Origin: Eulemur rufifrons
Lineage: Eukaryota > Chordata > Mammalia > Primates > Lemuridae
Direction of reading: 5' to 3'
DNA: 64,000 nucleotides
Assembly (NCBI RefSeq): GCF_041146395.1
Contig: NC_091002.1
Span: 10,844,501-10,908,500 of the forward strand
Below are positions 38,190 through 51,576 of the stretch, piece after piece. Both the position numbers and the translations under genes were made by a program. How positions within the stretch are numbered: the stretch's first letter is position 1; each line of letters begins with the position of its first letter. Below the pieces are notes generated by a model, which saw only the letters and a program-made list of their open reading frames with translations, searched no databases and was not told the origin of the DNA.

Positions 38190-39277
38190 ACAAAAGGCAA
38201 TTTCAGCTCAGCAGCTCAAACAATTCAGATTTAACTCACTTCTACAACAAGTTTGTGACACCTGGTTGGGACACCTTTGCCCAAGATTTTCAAGTGATTC
38301 ATTTCAGTAATTCTTCCTCCAAGTGGTGGTGTTCTCTCTCTTAATGCACAGAAAGGACTGTGCTACATCCTTAGTGACCTCAAAACCCAACGTTGTGGAA
38401 AAAGAAGTCTAACTAGAAAGCAACAGCAGGCAGCCATTAGGTCTGCAGATGGCTAACAGGGCTGGATATTCCCCATACTTCTCTAACCCCATTTTTTTTT
38501 TTTTAAAAAAAGTCCTCACTTCATTCCCGGTGGCCTAAGATGTAGGGTCTTCTCCGTGGTCTAGCTGCCCCTTGGGCCTATGCCGTGTGCTGCCAATAAG
38601 ATGCCCCAGGGCCTCTGGGCTTGTCCACAGGCCCAGCCCTTCGGAGGTCCTTCCACGTGGGGCTCAGGTGGATGGTTCAGAAGTCTGCAGCTCACACACT
38701 CCTGAGGGAAAACCGTTGTTGTTTTCTGCCCTGGTCGTCTTTGTTCTTCTATCATGGCAACATCTCGACTCTTCTTTGGCTTTTATCAGCTAGATAAAGA
38801 GGACTTTTCCACCTCCAAACCCCTATGAAGTTCTCTCTCCCAATTATCAGTATCCCGATCTTACCCTGGCCATGGAAACTCCTGGTGTCTGTCCAGTGGT
38901 GTGCCGGCAATGGCCTGTACTGGCTCACAACAGCCAGTGGTGCACAACTCTTCCCAACTTTGACGTCACAGCGGTAGCCTCAGATCAGCCACGGTGGGAG
39001 TATTTACGCCATGAAAGTTGGCAAATCAGGGGCTGTCCCCAGTGTCATCACTAAACATTTCCCAGCTCACTCCTGTGTCCATCTATTGATGATCACCACC
39101 TCCAACTCAGCAGCTGTCTCCAAATCCACCTGCCTACTTCCCGTTTTCTCAAAGACGAGTTTCTGAAAGTTAGACCTAAATGGAATGTTTTGAAATATAA
39201 TCCTATTGAAAATTTAAAATAGGTCTTAGCAAAAATATCCCCCCTTTTAAATAGAGTCATAACAGAATAAACCTATG

Positions 39278-39314
39278 TCTGTGTGTGTATGGGCACGTAC
39301 GTGTGTTTGTGTGT
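39278..39314. repeat. TG-rich simple repeat
   Basis: The imperfect TG run has gggcacgtac in its middle. Confidence 0.8.
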
Positions 39315-39467
39315 AAGAGAGGAAAAGCGAACAGTACAGGCTGCAGCGTGACCTAAGGTAGAGGATGGGGGTGGGAAATGGGGCTTCCCATGTCTTCATT
39401 TCAGCCTCTTGAAGAAACATCAGGCTCTCAGGGTCACAGTTTGAGAAACACAGGTTTACTAATATTT

Positions 39468-40865
39468 TTAAATCAGCTTTATGAAGGTATGATTTCATAC
39501 AAAAAATTCACCATTTTTAGAAACTTTTTCTTTAGAAATCATTTTAGATTTACAGAAAAGCTGCAAAACAGTACAGAGGATCCCCATCTACCTCTCACCC
39601 AGCTTCCTCTAATGTTACCATCTTACATATTCAGTGTACAATGACCAAAATCACATTGTACATTGGTACTATTAACTAATCTGTGGACCTTGTTCAAATT
39701 TCACCAGTTTTCCACTAGGCTCTTTTTCTGGTCCAACCCAGTGTCCTACATTGCATTTAGTTGTTGTGTCTGCTCAGTAGCCTCCAGTCCATGACAGATC
39801 CTTGGTCTTTCCTTGTTTTTCATGACCTTCACAATTTTGAAGACTCCAGGCCAGTTCAGGTTTGTGTCCTATTTTCTCATGTTTCATTGAGGTTACACAT
39901 TTCCAGCAGGAAGACCACAGTGTGGTGTGTGATTTTCAGCATATTATATCAGGAGTACATGGTTTGATATGTCTTAGTCCTGATAGTGTTAACCTTTCTC
40001 ACATAGTATAATGCTTTTGTGATCCATCCATACAGTTGTGTATATATGTTATGTGTTCAAAGGGAGTTTATTCTTTTTTTATTGCCAAATAGAATTCTGT
40101 ACAGGTGTACTAAAATTTGTTTATCCATTCAGCAGTTGGTAGACATCTGGGTTGTTTCCAGTTCGGAGGTTATTATGAATAAAGCTGCCATGAACATTCA
40201 TGTATTAATACAATAGTTAGTGTCTATAGATTTTTCCATTTCTCTTGGGTAAATACCTGGGAGCAGTATGTAAGTATAGGTTGAATTTTATAAGAAAACA
40301 CCAAACTGTTTTTTAATGTAGCTATACTATTTTATATTCCCACCAGCATTATATGAGAGTTCCAGTTGCTGCATTCTCACAAACACTTGATATTGTCAGT
40401 CTTGTTCACTTTAGTTAAGAAGTGTGTGAAGGTATCTCATTGCGGTTTTTATTTGCATTTTCCTAATAGCTAATGATATTGAACATATTTTCATGAGCTT
40501 CTTGTTCATTCATTTGTCTTTTTAGATGAAGTTTCTGCTCAAATATTTTGTCCCTTTTTTAATTGGGTTATCCGTCTTGTTTTTGACGTAAGTGTAAGTG
40601 TTCTGTATATATTGAATCCAAGCACTTAGGAAGATGCATGTTTTGCATCTATTTTCTCTCAGTCTGTGGCTTGCCTTTTCATTTTCTTAGCAGCATCTTT
40701 TGAAAAGCAAAGTTGTTTTTTATTGTGTTTTGTTTTGTTGGATGTGGCTCATTTTATCAACCTTTTTTCTTTCCCAGATTTTCCTTTTGTGCGTTATATC
40801 TAATAAGTCATTGTGTAGCCCAAGGCCATAGAGATTTTCTCCTGTATTTTCTTCTAGAATGACTT
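39468..40865 (-). mobile_element. Old L1 3' region (L1M type), minus strand, about 1.4 kb
   Basis: It follows a long reversed L1M 3' UTR: aaatcagctttatgaaggta tgatttcatac, agatttacagaaaagctgca aa, ttgcatttagttgttgtgtc, ttatccattcagcagttggt agacatctgggttgtttcca gtt, tattcccaccagcattatat gagagttccagttgctgca, and 'attgggttatccgtcttg'. It ends near ttctcctgtattttcttcta ga. It is the largest repeat in the window. Confidence 0.88.
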
Positions 40866-41359
40866 TCAAGTGGCGATGGCTCCTAGCATAGTTTCCTTTT
40901 AATTTCTGTACCTACTCCCCTAACTCTAAATCTAGTAACAAATTCTCTTCCAGTTAAGTGCACTGAGAATCATTAATTCTTTGGCCAATGAACAAATGCT
41001 TATAATAATCATGACAAATTTTGACTTTTACATAATCATAAATGTTCATTGTTGGCTTCAGGGGAGCACTTGCGACTCACAATCTCAGTTGTGGTGCTGC
41101 CCAAGACAAACTCCAGATAAGGACTTGGGTAAAGACAACAGTGTGCTTGTAAATATTTAACAAGGGGCCCTCCTGAAATAAATACATGCCCTGATATGTA
41201 GCATTTGCAAATTTCCATGGTGTAAATACAACATGACCAACGTTTAAACTACCAGAGTTACATCAACTGACTTGCAAAAGTCCTGAGGTTTTAATAATTG
41301 GCTCTCATGGCAGTTCATGAGACACAGTCCTCCTCCAGCACCCCGCCAGGCGCAGGTAG

Positions 41360-41570
41360 CATATCTGAGACAATCCCCAGGAACCGGAAGTGAGGGAGTG
41401 AGAGAAATGAGACAGGGAAAGGAAGGAAGCCAACCAAGGGGGGATTAAAGAGCTGGTAACACGGTGGACAGCTGGGACTCCATCCCACCGAGGAATCTCA
41501 GAGGGACAGTGTAGACCATCACCCAGAACTGTCCCAATAAGGGCTGAGAAGTTGGGTTATTGGTTTGCTG
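41360..41570 (+). repeat. Dispersed repeat family X, copy 2
   Basis: It shares caatccccaggaacc, gagtgagagaaatgagacag ggaaaggaaggaagccaacc, a 'tggacagctgggactccatc' equivalent and ccagaactgtcccaataagg with copies 1 and 3. Confidence 0.45.
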
Positions 41571-42894
41571 ACTCCTACTCCTGTGTCTTCTCTCTGCTGT
41601 TGATAACCTGAGTTGTTACCTGAGCACTTTCAGGCTGCTCTGCACACGTGCTGAGAAAAGTTCTATAGCACTGGTGGAGGCCTCAGGCAGAAAATCAGGG
41701 AACCACAGTTGACGTGAAAGCTCTTGTGGGTAGGAGGCTGCCCGTGTGTCTTGAGTTGTCCATTGTCAAAGTGGCCCGAGGGTTATATCTGCTCCATGTA
41801 CCACATGCCCTTTTAAACCCTGGATCACCACTAGTCAACAACACCTGCCATTAGACCCATGGTCAAAGGCACAATTCCTTGTCTGGTGCAAAGTCGCTGA
41901 TAAAATATAACATGGAAGAGGCATCTTCGGTGTCAGTAAGTGATGCTTTCTTTATTGGTTGATGTGGTCTCAAAGTCCCCACCTGCCCAGAACCTAGTGA
42001 CACTGGCGTTCCCTACAGGAGTAATGACTTTCATTCTTCTATTCAATTAGTAGATTTTATTTTGTTCATAGAAGGGGTAATTGGTTCTTTGTCAGTTCTT
42101 AAAAATACATGTAATGTGAGTGTGATTAATAGAATGCAGGCCACTTAATAGTTGGAATTCTATGTAAGTGCGGGAGTGGGGGGCAGGGGGTTGTCTTACA
42201 AACCAGTAGACAAGTCATATTCAAATATTTTCTAATCTCCAGACTGTCTCCCTTGTGGTAGCATCTTGAGCTCGAGTAGCAGCCTACATTCCGGAGGTAT
42301 TTCCACTGACCTTTCCCTGCTCGGATGTCTGACCTAATGTTTCTGTGGTTAAGTAGATCAGAGAAAATCTTATCATGACAAATAAGAAGATATTTTCTTA
42401 AATGCAAAAGTCCAATTCTTCTTGGGGCAAAAAGAAATTGGCTATGGCTCTGTCTTCTCCGCTGGAGAAATGTCCCACAGATGTGGAACAGATGGGCCTA
42501 GATCTAGATACCATCTGCTTTTCAGTTGTAATTAACATTGGATCCAGGGGCAGGTTGGATTTTACCATTGAGTTGGCCATCCCCGTTGACCACTGGGGAA
42601 TCCTAAGTCATGTGTTTGTCAGAATGTGAAATCTGGGTTGTGTTTCTCTGGATGGGCAACAGCTCTTAGGAGACAAGGGGAGAAAAGGAAACCAAGCTCT
42701 TCAGAGAACCATTCCTGTGTGTCTGCTTCTATGGAAATGGCCCCACAGCTGCAGCTGAAGACAGGAATAAGCCTTCTCATCTTTTCTTGTGACTTTGTAA
42801 AGAAGAGCGTGTGCATGGTTCTCTAAGCCCATTTCCACTCCTTTGGTCCCACTTTTTGAACAAATTGATTAAAATAATAATGACCCCCAGCAAC

Positions 42895-43140
42895 AATATT
42901 ATCTATTTAATAGCACCCACTGAATGCTTGCAACATTCCAGCTATGGTACTGAGAATTTTGCATGCATTATCTAGTTTCAGAACAACCTTATGAGGTGGG
43001 TACTATTATTTCTCCCATTTTACAGACAAAGAAAACTGAAGCCTTAGTGAGTTTAAAATACTCACCTCACCTCAGGTCACGCAGCTGAGATACGGACCCA
43101 GGCTCTCTGATTTCCACTTCTTGACTATGGTATCATCACT
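42895..43140 (-). repeat. MIR SINE, minus strand, nearly full length
   Basis: It has aatagcacccactgaatgct tgcaacattccagctatggt, gaggtgggtactattatttc tcccattttacagacaaaga aaactgaagcc, aggtcacgcagctgagatac ggacccagg. Confidence 0.88.
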
Positions 43141-45527
43141 GCTGACTTGTTTACAGTAGGGAAAAGCAGGAGTAACCAGCTAGTGAATTTCTTCTGTTGC
43201 TGTTTTGTAAGGGGCAGAAGAGAACTAAAAAAACTAAAATATACCACTGTCCTCCAGCCCCTCTATAACCTTCATAGCCTCGGGGGAATTTATTTCTCTG
43301 TGCTTCAGCGTGCTCGACCCCAGCGTGCCTTCAGATGATCTCCTGGATTCTTCTTTGCAACTCTGCCTCCTGCTTTTTCTGGGCCCTGGGGGAGGTGACA
43401 TGGTTAAATTTTACCTCTCTGCCTTGCAGCCTAACATTGGTGTCAGCACCTACAAACTGCAGCAAGAGTCAGTCCTTCTCACTAGCAATGAGAACATCTC
43501 ACATTGTTCTTGCAATAACAGAGAGAGTTTTTAGTAGAACAGTCTTGATAGAATCTTCCTCTTGAGCCCAGGTTGCCCTCTAAGGGGGCCCCAGGTGAAC
43601 AGATTGCAAGGACCTACCAAGAGCATCATTTGTACTGATGTCCGGGTACCAAGGTTTCCCCGGAACGCCCTGAATTTCAAGCTCGCCTACATCAGCCAGA
43701 GAGGAGGGAACCCACGTGCCCAACTAAGCTAATTATCTGACAAGAGAGGTTTTGAACCTCCTAGTTAAAAGTCCATAGTAATCATCTGGTAATTATTTTA
43801 ATGGATTGGCATTGAAGTGTGAAGTTGGAAGTACTATAACAGGAAGCTTCCGTCTGGCTTCGTTAGCTGTGCTAGATCTTGAGCAATAAAACCAAAGGTC
43901 GGAGTTTAAACCCCACACAAGTCTGTTGGAGCTTTGTTCAATTACAGACACAGCCTCAGACCGGACCCCTGCCCACAGCCATCCAGCTTGGTATTTACAC
44001 CTATCACAAGAAAGATCGGGCCAGAGACCCTGGTTGGACCCAGTGTAGCCCATCATCACTAACGGGAAGTCACCTTCAGCTCCAGGAGTTCAGCCGGTGA
44101 CACTAGGTCAGTTCTGGGATAGGACAAGGGAAGTGCATGTCCCAACCTAGGAATGTTGCCAAGGCTTTCAAGTGGGTGTGCGAAGTTGGACGGTGGGGTA
44201 GCCATCTCAGGGTGCTACTCTACCGGGGCACTCAAACAGCATCATCACAAATGGGAAAGATGGTGCCGCTGAACTCGGATCCCCCATGACAGAATTCTGT
44301 ACACAACTGAAAGCAAATAAATCCATCCCCTCCACCTGAAGTTGAAATAAAGAGGATCATCATCTTTCTTTTTGCTACTGCCAGCCTAAATACACATATT
44401 ACATAAATCTTGTAAGGGCTCACATTGTCCCAGCCAGCTGAAATTTTAAAATTGAACAGTGTATAGTATTTACCAATGTTAAATAAACTGAGTTTCACTA
44501 TCTAAATATTAAGTATTAAAACTTTGAATTCACCCACAAGAAGTTGCCTACTTGAGAAAAGCACAAAACTTGAAAGACAATAACAATTGCAGAAAAATGG
44601 GAGAAAATTTTGCAGAATAATTTTCAGACTATTGACTCTGTTTGTGCTAGGGGAAATGAATTAGTAAGAGGCCTTATTTCCACATACCTTTTTTATTAAT
44701 AGAAGATGGATTTTCTCCTCCCTCCTCCACTGAATAAACGTGGAATAAATATTTAAAGAACATGGGTTTGAAGAGGCGTCAGATTAGGAGCCTGCCCGGG
44801 GTGACCGTGTCTCGGGTATATTCTGTTTTTGGAAGTCCTGGTTGCTTGTCCTTGACTGGGTAGCAGTTCCACTGTGTGATGTTATCTGGCATCTGCAGTG
44901 CCCACCTGCCCCCAGGATTATGTTTGCAGAGAGAATAATAAGAAAATGACAGAAAAGCAAGAATGCAAATATCTCGATAGCTTTAACCAGCCTGGTATTC
45001 TTTCAAAGGCTCAGTGTCGCAGTGAGCTTAGCTCCAGCTCTGGCATGAAGATCTCCACCGTGCTGTGGTGCTCCTCAGGAAGGCTCAGGTTACTAATGAA
45101 AACTTTTAAGCAAGAAGCATGTTTCTTACCAATCCTGAAGTGAAGAGTTTTACCATCTTGTGGATAGTTCCATGAACTTTGAGATTTCAAAGGCCTCCAG
45201 AAAAGTTACATTTTCTAACATCTGAAATACAAACCTAGGTAGAAGTCACTGTCCTCATTTCTCAAATGAACCTGAAGAGGATGATCCCAGTGTGGGTGAA
45301 TAAGGCCTATTGTCAGCCAGTCTGTACCTGGGATTTCCAGAACTTCCACAGAGTGTGACACTATGGCTTAGAGGGGAGTGGGGAGGAAGTGTTACTGGGA
45401 AGGGAGAAAGGAAGAAAGGGAAGAAAGCATCTAAGGAATCAATAGAGGTCCTGAGAAATCTACAAGCCGGTGAGCATTCTGAGCCTGCAGGGCACGCCTC
45501 CTCTTTTGCTGCGGAAAGCAAATAGGG

Positions 45528-45745
45528 TTAGAGCCACTGGCTCTGGCTTGGATTGGAGTCGTACAAATAGGGTTGAAGTTCAGTCTCTGCCATTTACTGG
45601 CACTGTGACCTTGAGCTTATAGTCTCCCTTACTCAGTTTTCTTGTTTGAAAAGTGATGATAACAACAGTACCTACCTCATGGTGTAGTTGAGAGGATTAA
45701 GCTTTAAAGTAGTTCTAGGCTCATGGTTGATAGTCAATAAATATT
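45528..45745 (+). repeat. MIR SINE
   Basis: It has ggcactgtgaccttgagctt, agtgatgataacaacagtac ctacctcatggtgtagttga gaggattaag and gatagtcaataaatattagc tgtc. It runs straight into the ATC array. Confidence 0.88.
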
Positions 45746-46285
45746 AGCTGTCATCGTCATCACCATTGTTATCTTTGTCACTCTAACCACCACCATCATC
45801 ACTATTATCACAATCATTATCTTTGTCATCCTCACCATCGTCACCATTACCATCCTCCTCCTCATCTCCATCACCATCACCATCATCATCATCATTGTCT
45901 CCATGATCATCACATCGTAATTGCCATCATCATCATTATCATAACCATCACATTATCAAATTATCACCATCGTCATCACCACAGCTGTCATCATTGTCAT
46001 CGCCATCATCATCACCATCATCATCATCATCATTGTCCCCATCATCACATCACAATTGCCATCATCATCATCATTATCATAACCATCACATTATCAAATT
46101 ATCACCATCGTCATCACCACAACCATCATCACTGCTATCGCCATCAGTATCACCATCATTATGCTTGTCATCATCACCATCATCATGTTGTCCCCATAAT
46201 TATCGCATCACAATCGCCATCATCACCATCACCATCATCACTGCCATCAAAACCAAATTCATTATCACCGCCATCATAAGTTTCA
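45746..46285. repeat. ATC-based trinucleotide array with higher-order units
   Basis: About 540 bp is made of ATC, ACC and ATT units. A larger unit recurs: the stretch from 'attgtctccatgatcatcacatc' (45,894) returns at 46,032 and again, more diverged, at about 46,188. Copies 1 and 2 share ataaccatcacattatcaaa ttatcaccatcgtcatcacc ac exactly. Spacings are about 138 and 155 bp. Confidence 0.95.
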
Positions 46286-46484
46286 TCTAGTGGAGTCAGC
46301 AGTGATTCCTGTTCAAGACGGAAAGTCTGCATAAAATATCTCAGCATGGTATACAAGACTCTCCCCAGACTGAGCTTTGCCTTTCCCTCCAGCCTCATCT
46401 GTCTGTATTTCCTTACTCATGAGCTACACTCTGGCAGCAGTGAATGATTTATAGTTTTCAGCACAAACCATGTTAATTTATGAC

Positions 46485-46700
46485 ACCATGTTGTTATTCA
46501 TGCTGTTCCCTTGCCAGTCCTTTCCCAACTTCTTTGCTTGGCTGCTATCTGTTCATCACCTTAGATGTAATTAAAGTATCAACTCCTCCAGATAATCTTA
46601 CCATACCCTTCCCCACACTCTCTAAAACCTAGGTTAGGTGTCCCTCCTCCGTGCTCACATGGAACCAGTGAGTGTCTCTCTGTGTAGCTTGAATATCAAA
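46485..46700 (+). repeat. L2 LINE fragment (probable)
   Basis: The words catgctgttcccttgccagt, ctcctccagataatcttacc and ggtgtccctcctccgtgctc fit the L2 3' region. It is diverged. Confidence 0.5.
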
Positions 46701-47194
46701 TGCTCTGCTCACGTATTGAGCAGGATGTTGGTGCTCCATCGAGCCACATGAATTCTCTTTACCGCTCCAGATGCCTGTCCAACCGCTTTATGTGCTTTGC
46801 TGTTAATGGGTCACCCCTGTGACCTCCAAAGAACTATATTAGGCCACTAGAGCTACTTCACCAGGAATGTACTGCCTGTGAGAAGCACCTGGAAATTTGC
46901 ATTCTCTGTGGTGGTCAGTGGTCAATGACTGATGGGTGCAGTGGTACGAAAGCCTGGTTCCTTTGCCTCAGGGTGAGACAAATTCTGTGGTGCCATCCAC
47001 ACTGCAGAGTTCTGTGCAGGATTGGGCTGAGGCTGAGGTTTCACCTGGCATTACAAGAGCCTTTCCCCTTGCATTGGTTCATATCACCTGAGGGCCAATT
47101 GCCCTTTCCCAGTAAATGTCACCTTTAAATGAATGAATGAAATGGCGACGCACAGGTGGGGAATTCTGTGTCTGCAGTGTCTGGAGTCCAGGGG

Positions 47195-47410
47195 AGTGGA
47201 GGAAGTGTGATTAAGATTGGGGACTTTGGAGTCATGCAGGACTAGATTTGGGCGAATATTGACTCTGCAAATAGGATGTCTTTCTTATTCTCTCTAAATC
47301 TCAGTTTACTCATGTCTAAAATAGAGATTTTATAAGCCTGAACACTGTATGTGGGTTATTGGGAAGGTGAAATGAGCTAAGCCATATCAAGCCCAGAGTC
47401 CAGGGCTGAA
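47195..47410 (+). repeat. MIR SINE
   Basis: It has ggggactttggagtcatgca ggactagatttggg, aatctcagtttactcatgtc taaaatag and ggtgaaatgagctaagccat. Confidence 0.75.
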
Positions 47411-47424
47411 GGAGCTTTTTCATT

Positions 47425-47560
47425 AATTCATTCATGCATTCAAATTCCAGAAACAGTGCCACACACTGTTCTAGGCCTGGGGATCCAGAAGTGAACGAAA
47501 CTGTCCCAGGCTCATTCAAGCAACAGCCAGGAGGCCAGTGTGCCTGGTGGAGAAGCAGCA
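47425..47560 (-). repeat. L2 3' end remnant, minus strand
   Basis: The words attcattcatgcattcaaat, acactgttctaggcctgggg atccagaagtgaacgaaact are the reversed L2 3' end. Confidence 0.65.
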
Positions 47561-49194
47561 AGGGAGAGAGTAGGAGGTGAGATCAGAGTGGCTGCATTAG
47601 TTTCCATTACCTGAAATCCATGGATTTATCTAAAAGTTGACATTTGCAGCTTCTCTTGGAAAATTAGAAACTTTGGCCACTTTGAGCACATATTCTCTTG
47701 CAACAGTCGGCTAGGTCAGAGCACAGGCAGCCACCTCGGAGGGGCCTCCACTGTCTAGTGATCCACAGACCCGACTTCATCCACGTTTCCCATCCCCACA
47801 CCCTGCTGGCCCCTGTGGACATGGAGGCCGCGGCCTAGGCAGCAGCTTCCATCAACACCAAGGATGCCCCAACTTCTCCTTGCTCACTGCCTCCACCCTT
47901 TCACTGTCATTCTTTCCATCACCTACAAAACAGGATAAAGAACCCCAATCTTCTATGCCTGTTTTTATGCAAACCAAATGAAGACTGCTGGTTAGTAATA
48001 CCTTGAAAAGGAAGGAAATCCATACAGTTGTAGGGGGAATTAACATTCCCGATTCTACAAGCAAGGTTCTTCCTTGGGAAAGAATGAATGGACTCAAACC
48101 AAGAAAGCATCTTCCCCTGGAATGATGCTTCACGGAGGGTGTGTGCCCAGGGGGCGAGGGAGCAGGGGTACTGACACAGCAACTCTCAGCAGTCATTGGT
48201 TGAGGGCTCCCATGAGGTGTTAATGTCCCAGCATTTCTTGATTGCATTATGTGGTTAAATCAAGTCTCCAAACAAATTGAGGCAGACTCTGACATTTGAA
48301 AGTCAGTGGAGCTCACTAAATTAATAAGGCATGAAGAATATGGTGGGGGACACCCATATTCTTCTGCCACATTCTTCTTATCTGCAACAGCCCCCACAAA
48401 ATCCTCTTGTTCAGATTTCTAATCTGGACCGTGAGGCTAAGCATTGCTCTCTAGTGACTAGAATCTGTGAACGCGTCCAGAACAATGATGTCTACAGTGG
48501 TAGCAGAACTCTGGAAAGCGGACATGTGGTCAGTTTCATCATGTCCTCATGGGGCCATTCAATACAGAGCCTATAATGGGGGAAAATGATTTCAAAAGAA
48601 ATAACTTTTCCATTCCAAGCTTAATCATACATGATCACTTAACACTATGAATAAGACAGAGAAAGAAAAGGAAGATTTATTTTTATTATTCAAACCATGT
48701 TCCCTGGGAGATTTGAGATTTAGAACAATTTCCACCAAGGCCAGAGTTCTATAGATATTCCCTAGAAATTGCTTCTCCAGCACCACCTTCATTGAAATTA
48801 AAGACAGAGACAGGAGGGCAGACGATGTAGTAAAAAGAAATCGTCTGTGAAAACCACTGACTGTAGATGCCACATAAAACAGCAGGGTTAACGTCATGCT
48901 GTTCAGATGCGTTTGTCCTCACAATGCAGAAGCCCTTATGTATATCAACATTTCAGCTAGAGCCTGTTCACCTCCATTAAGTCACCGGCCACGATGACTT
49001 CCTGTTATCTTAGGTATTTTTCAGTTTAACCATTGTAGCCAAAATTCTTTGGTTTTATTAATCCCAACCAACCTTCAAAATTGCCTGATGAGACAGTATT
49101 TATCTTTCAAAATCCTGAGTTAATAGCCACTTCCTCTAACCTTTGCTAGCCTTTTTCACTACTGCCCAATAGAATGTCTTCTGTGCCCCATATC

Positions 49195-49545
49195 AGTTAG
49201 AGAGGCTTATGGCTGTAAGTACAGAAGCCGTGACTAATGGTTACTGAAATAAATAGGGATTTCCTTTCCTCACCTAATAAGGACAGAGGAGATGGTTTCA
49301 GGCATTAGTTCAGATGGTGAATGGTATGCTCAGGGCTCTGCCACCCTTACCATGTTGGCGTGTATTCTAATGTGTGTTGTCTCATAGTCACACAATGGCT
49401 GCTGCCATTCCAGACATCACTTCCAAGTTGCAGGTGAGAAGAAAGGGCGAACTTTAGTTGAATCTGTGCTTTATTCTCATTGGCCAAAACTATGTCACGT
49501 GGCCATGACTAGTTCCAGAGAAACTAGAAAAGTTGAGTATATTTC
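49195..49545 (+). repeat. Dispersed repeat family Y, copy 2 (weak)
   Basis: It has gcttatggctgtaagtacag aagccgtgactaatggttac and an inner catggctgctgccatt-like segment (caatggctgctgccattcc). The order resembles the 53,203 copy, but identity is low. Confidence 0.35.
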
Positions 49546-50104
49546 ACTCAGAACAACATTGGAGTTGTGTTTGCAAGATAAAAGGGTTAATGGCTAATGG
49601 ATATGCCACCAATAGTGTCTGCCACATTACAGACCTATATTCTAGAATATGATTCACACTGAGTTAACATGAGCCACTTCTCTTGGGTATTCCTGCCTGT
49701 ACCTCAGGTCATTCTTCTTTGTCCAAGGACAGCAACCTGTTGTGTCCTAGACCTTCCCCAGCGGGCAGTGCATCTGGCTTCAAGCTGGCGCTGCACACAC
49801 TATCGCTGAATTAATAAATAAATAACTTCAAATCCTAAGGCACGCCTGCCTCAGAATAGAATCATTTTTTGAGTGACCTCTGAATAGTGTATACTTTAAA
49901 CATATAAATATTATTTCAGCTGAAAGGAGAGAAGGTGGTCCTGGCTACCCCTGAAAGATCTGTTTTGTCATCTTGTCTCTTAGGAATTTTTCAAGTCTGC
50001 TTTCTTGGAAGTTACTCGTTGTTGTTTCCACTGTGGCTCTTTTTATTATCTTGCCCATATCTGCTACCTGTGCATCAAAGGACACAATCAACGTCCTGCC
50101 ACAA

Positions 50105-50370
50105 GAGTGCTGCGTAACAAAGGGCCTCACAACCCCAGTGATGTTCGACAATAAACAGTTGCTTGGCTCCAGGGTATTTGGTGAACTTGGGCTGGGCTTG
50201 GCCAGTCTCAGCTGGGCAAGCTCACCCACGTCTGGGGGTTAGCTGCTTGCTGGCTGACCTCTGACACTGTGGCCAAGACAACCAAGGTGACTCAGCTCTT
50301 TTCCACCTGTCTCTTTCCTCCCGTGGGCTAGCTTGGGTATGTCCCCATGGCATTATTGCTATCGCTGCAA
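50105..50370 (-). mobile_element. LTR-like medium-reiterated repeat, minus strand
   Basis: It has gtgctgcgtaacaaagggcc, acttgggctgggcttggcca gtctcagctgggcaag and tgggctagcttgggtatgtc. It belongs to the same family as 19,493-19,960. Confidence 0.4.
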
Positions 50371-51329
50371 CAACTGTGCGTGAGGTGCTTTGCTGTGCCC
50401 ACGCCCCTTTGCCCACTTGATTCCACTTATGTCTTAATGATAGCCTGGGAGCTAACCAGAGAGCAAGCTGTGGTTAGTCTCAAGTTGAAGGCTAAGTGAG
50501 GTAAGAAGAGTCACTCAAAGTCACACACCTTGGGAGTGTCAAGCCTAGGACCTGATGCGAGGTCCTTCACCCTATCTTGGGCTTCCTCGAAGGCTCCAGG
50601 CCACCTGTGTTTCAGCAGCTGCTTGTGCCCAGTCAGTGCTACTTGGGCATTTCCCTTGCTAGATCCCGAAGGTGACACCAGCTACTCCATGACCACCACC
50701 CTCCTGGGAATTCATTCACTTTGTATAAATGGAGCCCACTCTTGGATGGGGTGGATATGAAGGTGAGAAGGACACAGCTGCTGCTCTCAAGAGAAGGGAG
50801 CCAAATCCATGAACCTAAAGCACGGCTCATGCTCCAGGCTGCACACGATCTGTGCCGAAGTACCAATGCCCACACTGAAGGCTCTGATACGTTCAAAGGG
50901 AAGAGAAGCCCCTGTGGTCGTGAGACTTGGGTTGAAGCTCTAAAAGACTCCCCTTCCTTCTCTAGACATCCTTCACGTATGCTTCCAAATTGTGGCCTAC
51001 ATTTACTTGTGCTGTTTCTGTAGCCAAGCCTCAGGCTTGGATTCCAGGGTGTGTTACAGCACATTTGGGCCACCTCAGGGTATTGGGCCAGCTCGTGCAT
51101 TTTTGAGAGCTCAGATCTGTCTCATGTTTTGTAGTGCACCTTGTAAAAATAATAATATTAATAAAGAACATCAATGGCTCTCACAGGCAGCCCCAGAAAG
51201 TGAATGGCTGGGATTCTAAAAATGTCCTTCCCTTTCTGTGGTTGGAGAAGACAGCTCATTAGTAGGTGAGGTGAAAATCAGAAGAAGTGGCGATGAGGTG
51301 GCAAACCAGAAGTGACCTCTGTATGGGGA

Positions 51330-51532
51330 GACAGCTGGGCTCCGTGGGAAGCTTGGGGAGTATCCTGCCATCTGCTAGCCCCGTGTCCTTGGCAAGTTAC
51401 TACACTGAGTCATCTGGGAAATGGGGCCAGTAACTTCCTGCCTTACACAGGAGTTGGAGGAATTAAGTGAGATCGCCCTTGTAAAGTAGCTGGAGTGTGC
51501 CTGGAATTTCAGGCTCAACAAACAGTGGCAAA
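51330..51532 (+). repeat. MIR SINE
   Basis: It has ccccgtgtccttggcaagtt actacac, tcatctgggaaatggggcca gtaacttcctgcc and aggaattaagtgagatcgcc. Confidence 0.75.
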
Positions 51533-51576
51533 TATCATTATTATCATCATCATTATCATCAATGATATTATTATAT
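51533..51576. repeat. ATT/ATC trinucleotide repeat at a MIR tail
   Basis: The stretch atcattattatcatcatcat and following ATT/ATC units directly continue the MIR 3' end. Confidence 0.9.

Noticed and set aside
45746..46285. CRISPR-like array
   Set aside because: The units are triplets with no spacers, and the genome is mammalian.
45994..46290. Open frame of 98 codons rich in Ser, His and Pro
   Set aside because: It is a by-product of the ATC triplet array, which has no stops in that frame. There is no start context or conserved domain.
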